Shown here: positions 12,690 to 24,250 of the stretch, piece after piece
Position numbering within the stretch: the first letter of the stretch is position 1
Layout of the letters: each line of letters opens with the position of its first letter
Source of the DNA: Syncephalis fuscata
Taxonomy: Eukaryota > Zoopagomycota > Zoopagomycetes > Zoopagales > Piptocephalidaceae
Direction of reading: 5' to 3'
Assembly: GCA_025786725.1 (NCBI GenBank)
Contig: JAHLTZ010000036.1
Span: forward strand, 124,001 to 188,000
Length of the DNA: 64,000 bases
Notes under the pieces: model-generated
The model's input: the letters and a program-made list of their open reading frames with translations, nothing else
The model's database searches: none
What the model was told of the DNA's origin: nothing
Program-made: the position numbers and the translations under genes

Positions 12690-13570
12690 CAATTTATAAC
12701 TTGTATATATCATACTGTATATATTATTTCATTTATTAATTAAATAAATATAACCATTTTTGTATATTAAACAATTGTTAATTATTTAGTGTGATTTGGG
12801 TGCCAAATGACTATTTTTAATAACATTCGCGTATTTGAACTGCACATTTAATCTATTGAACATAAAGACAAGTGGTGAGTTTTATTTAATCATCACATCA
12901 TCACACTTATTGCTTTTTTGGTGGTCAAATGACTAACATCTAATAATATTAAATCTATTGAACATGATGATGGGTGGTGAGTGATATTAAATATTAAATA
13001 CTCATTATTGTATATTTACTGTCCAGTATGCATATATTCAGTACGTACATATCATCTATTCGCCTATATCATTCCTATTCTGTTCCACACTACTATATGT
13101 CATTATAGGACATTTTGAATACATTTTATTGTTATAAATTTCAATTGCATATAGTTTGCTAAATGAATGAGCGGAATTAGTCGACATTTATTAATAATAA
13201 AGCTAGAACAAAAACAAAACTAGTTTTGGATACAGGAAGACTAGGCGAGTATATAATAATATATAAAATAATAAATTTACAGTGAGAAAGCATATAAAAC
13301 AATGCTAAAGTTATAGAGTATATAACACAATGAGTGGCATGGGTGAAGGTGTTGGTGTATATAATGAATAGAATGTACCTAACATATCATAGAATGCTAT
13401 ATAGTAGTATAAATAAAACAATATATATGTGAATACTGGATATGCATACTGATAATAAATCTACAATAATGGGTAGTTTAAACTTTGTTATCATTCACCA
13501 TCCATTATCATGCTCAATAGAACAAGCGTTTAATCTAAATGTGTGAATAGTCAATATAGTCATTCGACCA
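12690..13570. repeat. Fold-back element, copy 1 (inverted arms around 12780-13150 and 13310-13570)
   Basis: The plus-oriented arm holds two diverged tandem subunits, each ending in a GGTGAGT block (near 12873 and 12976) and separated by ATCATCACATCATCACA. The downstream part repeats the same sequence in inverted orientation, for example CACCATCCATTATCATG at 13499 against CATGATGATGGGTGGTG at 12963. Related copies lie at 28.97, 44.6-45.9 and 50.9-51.2 kb. No coding capacity is apparent; it looks like a non-autonomous fold-back or MITE-type element. Confidence 0.6.
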
Positions 13571-13661
13571 CCAACAAACAATATAATTAATTATATAAAT
13601 CTATTATATTTATTATGCTATTGCAATATTTGCCTTTTTTATTGTTATAAACTCGCCACTT

Positions 13662-14478
13662 ATGAAGGTTGTTGGATTAACGGGTGGTATTGCCACTGGT
13701 AAGTCCCTAGCCTAAATTACTTGAATGCATAACAGTTAACATTCGCCAACTAATAGGCAAGTCTACTGTTTCGCGTTTACTCTCCGAGCACTATCCCATA
13801 GTGGATGCCGACCGTATTGCTCACGATATTGTTAAGCCGGGTCAGCCAGCTTATCGCGCAATTCTGCGTCACTTTTCAGACGTACCTGGCCTTGTGCTAG
13901 AGGACGGCCAGCTTGATCGCGCTCGTCTTGGCCAAGTCGTGTTTGGTAACGCCGAACGTCGAAAGATTCTTAACCAATGTACACATCCCTATGTGCGTCG
14001 ACGTATGCTATGGGAAATTATATGCTGCTGGTTTCGTGGAGAGCAAGTAGTTGTACTGGACGTACCTTTACTAATAGAAGGCGGACTTGACCGACTGGTT
14101 GCCACAGCTATTGTTGTCGACTGGTAAGTCTATTATTTAATCACTGCTAATACAAAAACTTACGACTATAACTGCAGTCCAGCTGACATTCAGTTAGCAA
14201 GACTATGTTCACGAAACAACATGGACGAAGCAACAGCACAACAAAGAATCGATGCACAGCTACCAATGTCGACAAAGTGTGCACATGCTGACTTTATTGT
14301 AGAGAACAGCGGCTCATTAGACGATTTGAAACTACGCGTTAACCAACTCGTGAAACATATACAGCCATTAAAGCTTTGGACGTGGCTTTGTTGGGTGCCA
14401 CCTATTGGATTAGTAGCAGCTATCATTAGCCTTCTATGGCGATCTATGATACAACGTCGTAAGATTAAATTAGAATAG
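13662..14478 (+). CDS. Dephospho-CoA kinase with C-terminal membrane anchor
   Basis: Last step of coenzyme A synthesis: phosphorylates the 3'-OH of dephospho-CoA with ATP. Three exons (13662-13698, 13757-14123, 14178-14478) give 234 residues in frame. The Walker A motif GGIATGKST is split by the first intron in phase 1. DADRIAHDIV, the THPYVRRRM segment, VLDVPLLIEGG and the LID-like region LARLCSRNNMDEATAQQRI are typical of the CoaE fold. A C-terminal hydrophobic helix (WLCWVPPIGLVAAIISLLW) followed by basic residues matches animal and fungal DCAKD/Cab5 proteins tethered to the mitochondrial or ER surface. The ATG is placed directly before the P-loop strand as in the family. Confidence 0.95.
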
Positions 14479-14554
14479 TCTAACAGCTATTTTGAAATAA
14501 AATGTTTTCATTTATTAGCAAATCAGTTGCAATAAGCAATTAAATTTGTGTATT

Positions 14555-15124
14555 CTAACGCTGCCATGGAGGTTTAATAGCCTCTGGCCGTTCTGCGCGA
14601 GGGATTTTACTATTGTATTCGATAGCAAGTGCATCGAGTTCAGCAGAAGTTGGTAATCCAGCTTGCTTCCATTCATTCACCTGTTGATGCTTAGCTAGTA
14701 AATACCACCGGAATTTCATAGTAGGTAGTGCTGTTTTTGTCTGTGCTGCTTTCTTTTTACTGCTACGAAAGCTGCTCTTTGAAAAGCTAGCGCCATAAGT
14801 TGCTTGAAGCCTCTCTTGCGATTCTTGATGTGCTAGCTTGGCCTCTTTAAGCATAATATCTTCAGCCTCTTTGGCCTTTCGCGCTGCTTCGCGTATTTCT
14901 GGCTCGTTTGATTTTGTCTTTACTTGACCGTATTTCTTCATAACACCAAGTATATTACGCTTAAAAAATGTTAATGATCCAGTCTTGTCCCCGTACACGT
15001 TCTTTGCACTGCTGTAGACCTCTTTCGTGCCCATAGGTCCTTCCTGGGCAAGAATCCTCTGCACCAAGCACCAAAGGTGCTGTGAAGGAATAGGTCGTTG
15101 TTTTTTAAGAGCTGATTTAAGCAT
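14555..15124 (-). CDS. Uncharacterised basic protein, paralogue of the gene at 33739-34305
   Basis: Single-exon gene of 189 residues with no family I can name. The first ~70 residues (LWCLVQRILAQEGPMGTKEV, then FFKRNILGVMKKYGQVKTKS) look like a small winged-helix-like unit. A charged coiled-coil region follows (about 75-115), then a Lys-rich stretch and a conserved tail with FRWYLLAKHQQVNEWKQAGLP and AEIEY-like helices. The copy at 33.7 kb shares LVQRILA-GPM-K, the FFK block, the EWKQ-G-P block and the terminal IKP. It lies head-to-head with RRS1, 275 bp apart. A mitoribosome or ribosome-assembly role is possible only by neighbourhood and is not shown. Confidence 0.7.
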   Translation of the reverse strand: MLKSALKKQRPIPSQHLWCLVQRILAQEGPMGTKEVYSSAKNVYGDKTGSLTFFKRNILGVMKKYGQVKTKSNEPEIREAARKAKEAEDIMLKEAKLAHQESQERLQATYGASFSKSSFRSSKKKAAQTKTALPTMKFRWYLLAKHQQVNEWKQAGLPTSAELDALAIEYNSKIPRAERPEAIKPPWQR

Positions 15125-15399
15125 GATTATACATGTAGCGCTGACACCAGAATCAACTCAAAGCACCTGTTTGCTTGCAGCAATGTTTAACGAATATATA
15201 GTAATAATCTTAATAAAACGAAGCGTAAAGTTTGAACGATTAAAGATTACCTGCATGCAATAACTAGACAAATAATAAAATTGAATTTGATTTCGCTGTT
15301 CAAACCGGCTTAGTACAACTCAGCCACTAAAGAATAAAACAAAAAAAGAAAAAAATTAATAAATTAACACTCCATCTACTTTATTGAATTCTTTACACT

Positions 15400-16507
15400 A
15401 TGGATGTCACTGAACAGATTAAACAAGCCGAGAGTGAGCGATAGTAAGTATGAGCTGCTTTGTTCGTTAAGTATAGTTTACTTATATGTTAATCTTTTAG
15501 CAAAGCGGTTATGGTAGAACGCCTACTACCGCCAGAGCATGACCTTGCCTTACTGGCCAGCTTTGATCGCAATCCATTAGACGACAGTATATTAGCGTAA
15601 GACAATATAACATTTAATTAATTATTAGAACATTATTGTTTACGCACAATATGCAATAGTAAATCGGAGGCAACACGTTTAGATGCCTATTTACGTGAAT
15701 ACGCACGCGGCTCCACACAGCTACTTTTTAACGCCATCTTTCAACTACCTACCGATAGTAGCGATGCCGGTATTTTGGCTCGTCTACCTGACGAAATACG
15801 CACACCAATTCCTCGCGAGAAGCCAGTACCTAAGCCTAAACCATTGACCAAATGGGAGAAGTTTGCCAAACAAAAGGGCATTCAGAAGCGGAAGCGTGAC
15901 CGTATGGTGATGGATGAAGCCACTGGCGAATATAAGCCTCGCTGGGGCTATGGCCGTGTCGAAAAGGACGGTCTTGATGACTGGGCCATTGAAGTTAAGG
16001 ATAGCGATAGTAAGTCATATCAATAGCTGTAAAAAAATACTAGCAATATTAATCTTTTATTTATTTAGATCCATTGGAAGATCAATTTGCTAAGCGCCGC
16101 CAAGAAAAGAAGGAGCGTATTGCAAAGAATAAGAGCCAGGAAATGCGCAATTTATCCGAGGCCCAATCAGCTGCATTGGATCCACGTGCTGGTCGCCAGG
16201 CACGCAAAGAAATGCTGGACCAAGATCTTCGACTGTCGCGTACAGCCACAGCAAGTATGGGCCGATTCGATAAAAAGATGGATAATGAACCTAAACAAAA
16301 GGGCATTAGACGCAAGGTAATGAATTCATCTGTTCAATCACTATTTAATAATGCTAATCATCGATATATGTTCAATAGTTTGAAGCTAATGAAGGCAAGG
16401 TAACAAATGAGCGTGAACGATCAATGAAACTACTTGACAAGGTGATCGACAAGGACGGCACACTTAATGTCACTAAAGCCGTAAAAATGCAGCGTCAAGG
16501 AAAATAA
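15400..16507 (+). CDS. RRS1: Ribosome biogenesis regulatory protein RRS1
   Basis: Nucleolar factor that, with Rpf2, recruits 5S RNP to the pre-60S ribosome. Five exons (15400-15443, 15501-15596, 15660-16009, 16069-16316, 16379-16507) give 288 residues in frame. The signature is [24 protein letters not shown] followed by GYGR and the basic C-terminal half that loops around Rpf2. The intron phases (2, 2, 1, 0) are all consistent, so the model is complete. It is transcribed divergently from the unknown gene at 14555-15124, probably from a shared promoter in the 275-bp spacer, which holds an A-rich tract near 15330-15360. Confidence 0.96.
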
Positions 16508-16590
16508 ATGATATTTTATTAAAACAGCAACACTAATAACGCCATCTAAATGTATCAATTGTACTGCTTGTAACTGTATTTAATGCCATA

Positions 16591-17065
16591 TTACACAGGA
16601 TGTGGCTGCAATTGCATCAATTGACAGCGTAGTATTTTGGTAGATTTAGCTACTAGTTGAGCATGAGGTGCGGTCTCTTGAGGCTGTTTATTTTCACTAG
16701 TTGGTGCAAAAATAAGATCGGTACCAACCATAAGATCCCAAGTTCCTTTAAAATAATGAATACCTATGCGTAATATAGGTTCAGCAGTATCAATTCCCTA
16801 TTGTTTATGGTTAGCTTATACTTTTACGCATACTAATACCAATAATATTAATTCAATTTACTAAACTTACTTGAATCTCGTAATCAACGGCACTGTCGAG
16901 TGTTGTCGTTGTCATTTCACTTCCTAAATCAATAATAACATGAAACTAATAATGTTATGTATTAGTAGCAATATAGCTACACTTTATACTTACCTCGTCT
17001 TCCTCCTCCTCTTCTTCTTCTTTTTCTTCGTTATTATTATATAGATTATCAGCTTGGTCTGTCAT
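16591..17065 (-). CDS. TFIIIC triple-barrel-domain subunit (Tfc7/Sfc7/GTF3C6 type)
   Basis: Small subunit of the RNA polymerase III factor TFIIIC. Three exons (17065-16994, 16945-16871, 16797-16591) give 117 residues in frame. After an acidic Glu run comes FHVIIDLGSEM and then GIDTAEPILRIGIHYFKGTWDLMVGTDLIF, the hallmark of the TFIIIC tau55/GTF3C6 barrel that pairs with tau95. The second exon must start at TTATTAG|TTT (16945); the nearer AG would put a stop in frame. It lies between RRS1 and KIN17, transcribed divergently from KIN17 with about 120 bp between the start codons. Confidence 0.85.
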
Positions 17066-17188
17066 TGTGTTTATTGTATTGAGTAGTTGGCCAAAAATAA
17101 AATAGAAATACCACGGTTACAGATCTGTTAGCTTAACTTTTTTATCTCCAAATTCTTTCTTAATCAAAGTAACCGATAGTATTGCACT

Positions 17189-18262
17189 ATGGCAAAAGAC
17201 GGTTTCCTTACTCCCAAAGCGATTGCCAATCGTATAAAGTCTAAAGGTTTGCAGAAACTACGATGGTATTGTCAAATGTGCGAGAAACAATGCCGCGATG
17301 ACAACGGCTTTAAGGTAGAAGAGTGTTTATTGTTACGGCGATAGATGAGCTAACTTTTGACATCGATGCAGTGTCATATTATGTCAGAAAGTCATCAGCG
17401 ACAAATGATGCTGTTTGGCCAAAGTGCTGGCAAGTTTCTTGATAACTATTCAAAGGAATTTAAGACGGAATTCCTTAAAGTGCTATCTAGCCGGTAAGAA
17501 TGAAAATGATTGCAATAATAAAGTAGTTTATTAATAGTTTACGCTATAGATACAATACTAGACGGGTGCATTCCAATGTTGTTTATCAAGAATATATTAG
17601 CGATAAGAATCATGTACATATGAATTCTACTCGCTGGAATTCATTGACGGAATTTGTTGCACAACTCGGTCGAGAAGGCATTGCTGTAGTGGATGAAACA
17701 GATAAAGGATGGTTTATTCAGTGGATTGATAATAGTCCGCGTGCAATGGCTCGTAGAGTAAGTTATTACTATATATAAGTAATTATAATATTAAATAGGT
17801 ATATTGATTATAAATTAATAGGATGCGGCGGAAAAGAAGGAAAGATCCGCAGCTGATGGCGAAAAGCGAGAGAAACGCTTGATTAATGAACAAATAGTTC
17901 GTGCCAATGAACAAGCAAAGGAACTAAGTATACCAAAGGAACAGGTAGACGAACTGGCTTTTACACAACGCATATTAAGACTAATAAATATATTTGATTG
18001 ATTATGACATTAGACACCAACAGAATTAAAAAGAAGCGATGGCGAAGAAAAGATTACATTAAATTTGTCACTTAAACCGAAAAGTCTTGTGACAGCGAAG
18101 CCTATTGGGCCAAAGAAAATAGGATTTGGACTATCAGCGGTGAAGCCTGTGCAAAAGAATGCGTTTAAAGAAAAGGATCGAGAGTTACGCAACAAACGAA
18201 AGGCCGAATCAGTTGAGACGACAGATGTTCAAGATGAGAAACGGTCACGTTTGTCTGGTTGA
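17189..18262 (+). CDS. KIN17-type zinc-finger nucleic-acid-binding protein
   Basis: Five exons (17189-17314, 17372-17493, 17550-17757, 17822-17944, 18014-18262) give 275 residues in frame. The N-terminus FLTPKAIANRIKSKGLQKLRWYCQMCEKQCRD is nearly invariant in KIN17 homologues, with the C2H2 finger continuing as CHIMSESHQRQMMLFG. The winged-helix-like domain follows (RWNSLTEFVAQLGREGI, GWFIQWID), then a charged helix and a Lys-rich tail. The animal-type C-terminal KOW/SH3 repeats are absent, as in short fungal forms. KIN17 acts in DNA replication, repair and pre-mRNA processing; the exact role here is inferred. Confidence 0.93.
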
Positions 18263-18844
18263 TTGGCATTAATATAGTTACTGGGATTAATCAGAAGAAG
18301 AAGAGAAGGAGAGAAGGATAGCATGTGTATTGCTCATTCCTGGACATCACAATTGTAGCACCAATAAACTGGCTTATGGCTAAACGGGAATGATATTATA
18401 ATAGAAGTTTTAATTAATTTGCACTATTTCCTATATTTAATATCAGTGTTAATAAATGTTAAATAGTATTTTATTTCACTTACAATAAAATATTATGATT
18501 TAATTATGATGATAATACAACAGTGTCAGTTTAATTTTTTATATTAATAGATGGTAAAAATCAGAAGACCTTGGTTTACCACTGGCCATTGTACTGAATA
18601 TACTGTAAATGTTTCTGCTGGCATTAACATTGCACTATTTATTCATTCATTTAATTTATTAATTAATTGCTGCATCTTCTAGAATATATTATATTTCATT
18701 ATTCTAACAATAACACCTTCTATGATTACACTTGTTTTAAGAAACATCAACTTTGATTGTATCTCCTATCACATTCAGTAGTTTATTAGCAGCATGCTCT
18801 ATAACAATGACTTTTAATATTAAATGACTTTAATGCTTCTACTG
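18263..18844. other. Intergenic region between KIN17 and an inverted-repeat element
   Basis: AT-rich, about 580 bp, with AATAAA-like polyadenylation signals in the first 250 bp after KIN17. No ORF of note. Confidence 0.4.
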
Positions 18845-19604
18845 TACTTTGACTCTCACATTTTTATTGACTCATTTCATGCTTTTTCCTATCGCTATCT
18901 TATTTTTCTATTCAGTAATATATCATCAATAATACCAAATATAACAATATAAATAGCATGCGTATTTGAATATCAATAAAAAACACTATTCGATTCCTAG
19001 TCTTTATTTCTCTTATTTTACATCAACACCTGTTCAAGCAACCTCAACGGCATGCCTTATATTCCGGAATAACTGTTGCCACAAGATCTTCTGGTAAAAA
19101 CACTCAACCTATCATTATTGCGTATGATGGAGGCTGATTTGCTTTATTAATGATTGGCAGATAAACTGCGCCTACCAAATTGATATTAAGAATACTCAAG
19201 AAAATGGTGAACATCAGAAACTCTAGTTGTTTTACTTTTTTATCGCCATACATGAGTATCTTACATTGCAAATATGCCCAAATGCGACAGTAGAAGATTG
19301 GAGAATAGAAAAGACCATTTGGACGAAAGAAACCACACTGTATGCAGTAACAAAAATAACAACTACGGAACGATATAGAATCACAATCAATGTCTTTTAT
19401 TAATATTCAATCAACCTTTCTACACATGACCAACAACAACAATAATCGGCCTCGTGAATTTCAAGTAATAAAACAAGAACATTATATTTGTGTTTTGTTA
19501 TGCATAACAGCAGTAGCAGTGGCTATCTTGCGGTCATTTTGCTACAATTGACTTGAATTGGGACGAATTTTGCTTTGGGGACTCCAAATGTGAGAGTCAA
19601 AGTA
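18845..19604. mobile_element. Non-autonomous DNA element (family A, reference copy) with terminal inverted repeats
   Basis: TACTTTGACTCTCACATTT at 18845-18863 is matched exactly by its reverse complement at 19586-19604. The ~760 bp between has no transposase-like ORF. Both repeats abut TA, which would suit a Tc1/mariner-type target, but flanking similarity between copies blurs the true ends. Degenerate relatives lie at 27725-28326, 32690-33345 and 55115-55890 (inverted), with a 3' fragment at about 51490-51650. Internal landmarks shared by copies are ACCTCAACGGCATGCC, CACAAGATCTTC and AATCGGCCTC. Confidence 0.75.
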
Positions 19605-19847
19605 AAATAAAACCAATTTATTGTACAAATAACAATATAATAAAAGCAGGAGTATATTTAATATGAAGGCAGTAATAATGCTATATCGCATATTATTCTA
19701 TAATTTAAATTGTATTTATGTAGCTGAAATAGGTTTCAGCAAGGGCGTCAAACACCCAAAATAATAAATTTATGATTGCAAATATAAGCTATTTTCTTGA
19801 GAAATATAATATTAAGTTTGTATAAATGTTTGCAACTATTTTTTTAT

Positions 19848-21907
19848 TTAGAACATATATGCTTCGTACAGCCCACTGCTTTCAGCGTTAATTTGACCAA
19901 TAACGACATTTGATACACGATATTGAGGAAGCATACTTTTTACATACTCATTCAAAGATGCTAGATTTGTTGTTTTAATTGCGCCTGTATACTTCTCTTT
20001 TTCAGCTTTTCTGCCAATAAGGCGCGCTGGCGGTTTGTATATATATTTAGTGTACAGGTCAATAAGCCAACTTTTCCTGTGTGTTCCATAAAGAACTGAG
20101 CATAATGATCCAAGAAAAGGAATTATTGTTGAATAATATGGACAAGCAATTGAGTGTAGTAAACTCCCATCTCGAGCATCCAGCACATCAAATTTGTCAT
20201 AGTGCTGAATGATTATTAGTTTTTCACTGTATAAATGTTCAATTCTATTGCTACTTATATAACGGCTCCATAGTATACGTCCTTGATCGCAACTATCAAT
20301 TGGCTGTGATCGGCCATAATCTCTGACATCAAATATTGATTGTGATGAGGTATTTGCTGAAAACTTGCCAAATGCAAATAACGATAGCCAAACATCAAAT
20401 GTTTTGTCGCTATTAATACTTGGTATATATCCTGCCTTAAATACATTAATTAGACACATCTTTTCAGTATACATTTCCGTCTTGATTATTGCGTTTGAAT
20501 AATATGGACCGATAATTTCATTTGATAATATTTTTCTACACTGAGATTGACCTTTTTGAACATCAAATAACTTCCATTTAATACGCATCGTTTGATTGTC
20601 ACGATCAAAGACTTGCCCATTTGGAATAGTAGCAGTTGTAGAACTAGTATTGGATTCTTCAGAGCCATGCACTATTGCCCACGATAGGAATTGGCATTGT
20701 TTGCGAGAAACAAATTGTATACAAATGCGTGAATCATACTTGGGTAGTCTTGGGCCTTTTATCCACTGCTTTCCATCCAGATCAAGCAAATCAACTATAT
20801 AATATGGCTTTGGTATAAATTGGTACGTAAAAGCATCCACTGATTATAAATGCCAATTAAAGAAGGCCTTCCTCGTTGCTCATTTCTATCCATGCCTTCA
20901 AGATAAATAATATTTGGAGCTGAATTGCCAGTATGCGACCATACTACCATGGCCTTTCGAATGTAGGTTCCTCGTCTTTTAAAGATGCTGTGGGCGAGTC
21001 TATATTAAAGAAACCATCTGAAGTAGTAAAAATATTACTTTTGCTTTCTCTAATATATCGTGCTTCTAATTCGTCCATATTTACTATTTTAATAATATTA
21101 CCAAGTAGTTAGTATTGTTACTAGTATTAATCATTAGTATTTACATATTTGTTCACCAAAAAATATGGGCTTTACGTCAATGTATGTACTTAAAGAAATA
21201 CTGCCCACAACAAATCTATACGCCCCATAGACAGCGTTGATTAAGGCTCTACCATTGAACAGAGATGATGATAAAGGAATAGTTAATTCCTTCCAATCCA
21301 ATTCTTTGTTACTGCACTTATTCGTCTTGCTAAATATATCATGTCGGATTGACCATATTTTTGAGGCATTTTCGTCCCAAACCAACCCGTGCCAAGGATT
21401 TACGTCGACTATTTTCAAATAAGTAAATTTAGTAACTGGCAGCTGGCACATTCGTTTTTTGAATCGCCCCGACATGAAGTTGCAATTAGTTTGGCGACGC
21501 CGGTTATAAGCATAAAACCACTGAGTAATATCAAAATTATTGTCGAATAATAAACTATTAATAGATGGTGTATGTTCACTATTGGCATGACCAGAATTTG
21601 TAGTAGTAGATAATAATAAATTTTCATGTTTTGTTTGATTTACATTAAATGTACGCGCTCTTAATTCTGTTGTAGCATTGATGTGCCAATTATACCATGT
21701 AAGCCATTCTTGTTCGCGCCGATCACCTAGACAAAATGTTCGTCTATACCTTCCTTCCCAATAACCAGGTCTATCGACTATTATTTGGTAAATAAATCGA
21801 CAGCTGGTCGCAAAGAGTACTAGTTCTTGGCCTTCTATAAAGCAACACAAATACAGTAGAATGTCGCGATTTTGCCATAAACATTCGTTATGAGTATTTA
21901 AAGACAT
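19848..21907 (-). CDS. F-box-like protein of unknown function, with two frame breaks
   Basis: The N-terminus (DILLYLCCFIEGQELVLFATSCRFIYQIIVDR, then YWEGRYRRTF) has the spacing of an F-box, suggesting an SCF ubiquitin-ligase adaptor. The rest (about 550 residues) has scattered W/Y/G strands that could form a propeller, but no repeat is clear. Exon 1 is 21907-21145; a 61-nt intron joins it in phase 1 to 21083. Two breaks follow, near 20949-20955 and 20838-20843, each cured by one extra base; the open frame from 20840 to 19848 then runs to the stop. A short intron instead of the breaks does not match in phase. Gene or recent pseudogene; the SCF role is inferred. Confidence 0.6.
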
Positions 21908-22408
21908 GGTTTTCTATGAATATTTGTATTTAAATGCATGGTAGACTAGAAATAGTTGTTTTAAGATTGCTACGTGATATGCAGGAGGAATAGTATTATA
22001 TGTCTATTGGTATTCAATGAATATTGACTTTGCTTAATTTACAAACTGTATGTTTTAATCTGTTTTATGCTACCGACACTTGTTTGTAGTAGTTTAGATC
22101 AATTGTAAACGATCGAGTATCATTGAGGAATGCAGTATGAAAACAAATGTCTATTGTTGTTATCTAGAAAGCCTTGTATCAAGTTCTAGCAATTTCTTTA
22201 GTATGTTTATATAAAATTTTTATTAGTTTTTTGTTTATTCAACAGGCGAATTTGTAACCAACGTTTCTTATGTACATAAAAACAATCAATTTGGTTACTA
22301 TGGAATTTCTTTGTAAACAAAATTTCAGTGAATATAAATATTGTTTGGATATATTCTTTATTTAACAAATATGTTATGAATCTTTCGCCGTCTATGATAT
22401 AAATTATT
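21908..22408. other. Intergenic region, divergent promoters
   Basis: About 500 bp of AT-rich DNA between the F-box-like gene and the small anchored protein. Nothing recognisable. Confidence 0.35.
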
Positions 22409-22768
22409 ATGGTCTTATCGGTTACCCTTTTAGCCTGTACCTCGGTACATTTGTGGGGATCCGTAACTGTTAATGCGGTAAAACTTGCAACAGCCTACTT
22501 GGGGGTCAATTTTGGTGCATATGCAGTAACTAATCAGATGATTAAAAAGGTTGACAAAAAGGAACGCGCAGCTAGCATTAATTTAAAACAAAGCGACTTG
22601 AATGACAACACAAGTTTTGTCATTGTTAATAACAATGAAGATGACGACATGATCACTGTAGATCTCGATACTGATAAAGGAAACGATACTCGGTCATTAT
22701 TTGCGACAAAACCACACGAGTATACTGATGGAATGAAGAAAGCTTTTGGAAGTCGAACTTGTTGCTGA
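22409..22768 (+). CDS. Small membrane-anchored protein ending in Cys-Cys
   Basis: Single-exon ORF of 119 residues not assigned to a family. Residues 1-45 are hydrophobic (MVLSVTLLACTSVHLWG, then KLATAYLGVNFGAYAV) and could be a signal anchor or two short helices. The remainder is polar and acidic (EDDDMITVDLDTDKG). The protein ends -SRTCC. A terminal Cys-Cys can be a prenylation or palmitoylation site, but without a GTPase domain this stays a guess. The coding call rests on length, on an ATG followed by a clean frame, and on biased composition. Confidence 0.5.
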   Translation: MVLSVTLLACTSVHLWGSVTVNAVKLATAYLGVNFGAYAVTNQMIKKVDKKERAASINLKQSDLNDNTSFVIVNNNEDDDMITVDLDTDKGNDTRSLFATKPHEYTDGMKKAFGSRTCC

Positions 22769-23209
22769 TGACCCCAAATTTGACATCATATGATGGTTCA
22801 CTAGCTTATTTGATTTTTTATGTTGGTACTAATAATATATATATTTAAAACTGTTACATGCTAAACGGTTAATGAACCGTTTATAAACAATGAGGTATTC
22901 AGATGGTGTGCTACGACAATAACATAAATATGTTTTCAACATGTTACATTGACTATAATTTAACATTTAGCTAATGCAACTAAAGATACAGCTTTACTTT
23001 GTATCAGGTACTGTTTTGTGTATGACCATCCAAATTTGATGCAATAAATTATCTATAAAGTCATATTGCTTTAATTTTGTTGGTAGATATTTATTTATTA
23101 AAGTAAAAAATATATAATAAGCTACTTGTTGCAGAATACTTTGTAGCTTTGATGGTTTATTGAATTTAGCTATGTTGACCAGCCAGATCTGTAACAAGTT
23201 TAAAACGAA
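22769..23209. other. Intergenic region
   Basis: About 440 bp, AT-rich, without convincing features. Confidence 0.35.
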
Positions 23210-23544
23210 ATGTTGAACAATGTGACGACTATAAAATCAAACATAAGATGCATGGTGTTCAAATGCCAGACTTGTGATACATATGGAACGCAATGCGATA
23301 GCTGCCAAAACATACACTATGTCTTCACGTATAAATCAAAACATTATTATGAGTTTATTGCTAAGTTCAAACGTGAAGCCACCCATTCACCTTTTTCGCC
23401 ACTCACCCAGGTATAACTTGTTTAGATTCACATCATCTCTACATTTATTTAGCATATTAGTATTTCTTTTCTTAGACAACTCGCATTTGTCTTCAAATGT
23501 TTATACAAGGCCTTTTTACGATAGTCCGCAAGTCCTTGTGCTGA
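23210..23544 (+). CDS. Possible small two-exon gene with paired CxxC motifs
   Basis: Exon 23210-23410 encodes a 67-residue stretch with C-x2-C-x6-C-x2-C (KCQTCDTYGTQCDSCQ), a spacing able to bind zinc. A well-formed 65-nt intron (GTATAA...TTCTTAG, 23411-23475) joins it in phase 0 to 23476-23544 and a TGA. No homologue is recognised, and a chance ORF cannot be excluded. Confidence 0.25.
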
Positions 23545-24250
23545 CGGTGTTGAAGGATCTCGTGGAATTAATGTAAAATCCTTTACGACTGGGGCTAACT
23601 GTACTACTACTGTACCACACTATCTGCATTGTTTTGTTTCGTTTCACATTATTCAGTCCTCGTATATTATTGCCATTGGCTTATTCACTAGAAAACAGGC
23701 GAGCTGCATTACTCTTGCGTTTGATTAATGCTATCTCCTGAGTCGACCGATATGGCTGTCGTGTTACATAACTCATTAAAACCGGCGTAAACGACAAAAC
23801 AAAGGATATTTGACTGGGACAGAAAGGACAGCATGGTTACTGAATGATTGAATTAAGGCAATAACTTTGCCTAATTTAGGTTTAAGAAAGCTATCATCGC
23901 CGTATGCCTAGCAATTAATGCGAGCTTGGCATCACTTCTCCCGTATCAATCACGTTTTTGTTGCTTTCGTGCACTTCGCATTACTGATCAAGCATTGTTA
24001 TTGTGGCATCCACAGTGTCGCCTTGAATTATTACCGCTATTAGCAGCATTCGGTCAAACTCATCATTACACTAGCCTATCGATTGCATAATTTTGCCACA
24101 AGTAGCTGAAACGTCTAGTATTCCCATAGATTTTACGGGCAATTAAGCCTTATAATCACCCGTTTGATTATGGTTTACTAAAATTTTATCAACTATTTTT
24201 ATTAACGCTACTTTAATTTCCGCTCAAACGCTAAATATTACATAACAATT
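23545..24250. other. Intergenic region with a possible exon relic
   Basis: About 700 bp. The plus strand from 23880 to 24089 is open (KAIIAVCLAINASLASLLPY and onward) after an AG, but lacks a start and a partner exon. It may be a relic or chance. The promoter of the seven-helix protein gene should lie in the last 200 bp. Confidence 0.3.

Noticed and set aside
14555..15124. Assignment of the paralogous pair to a named mitochondrial ribosomal protein
   Set aside because: Basic composition and neighbours suggest it, but no diagnostic motif was recognised, so it is left unnamed.
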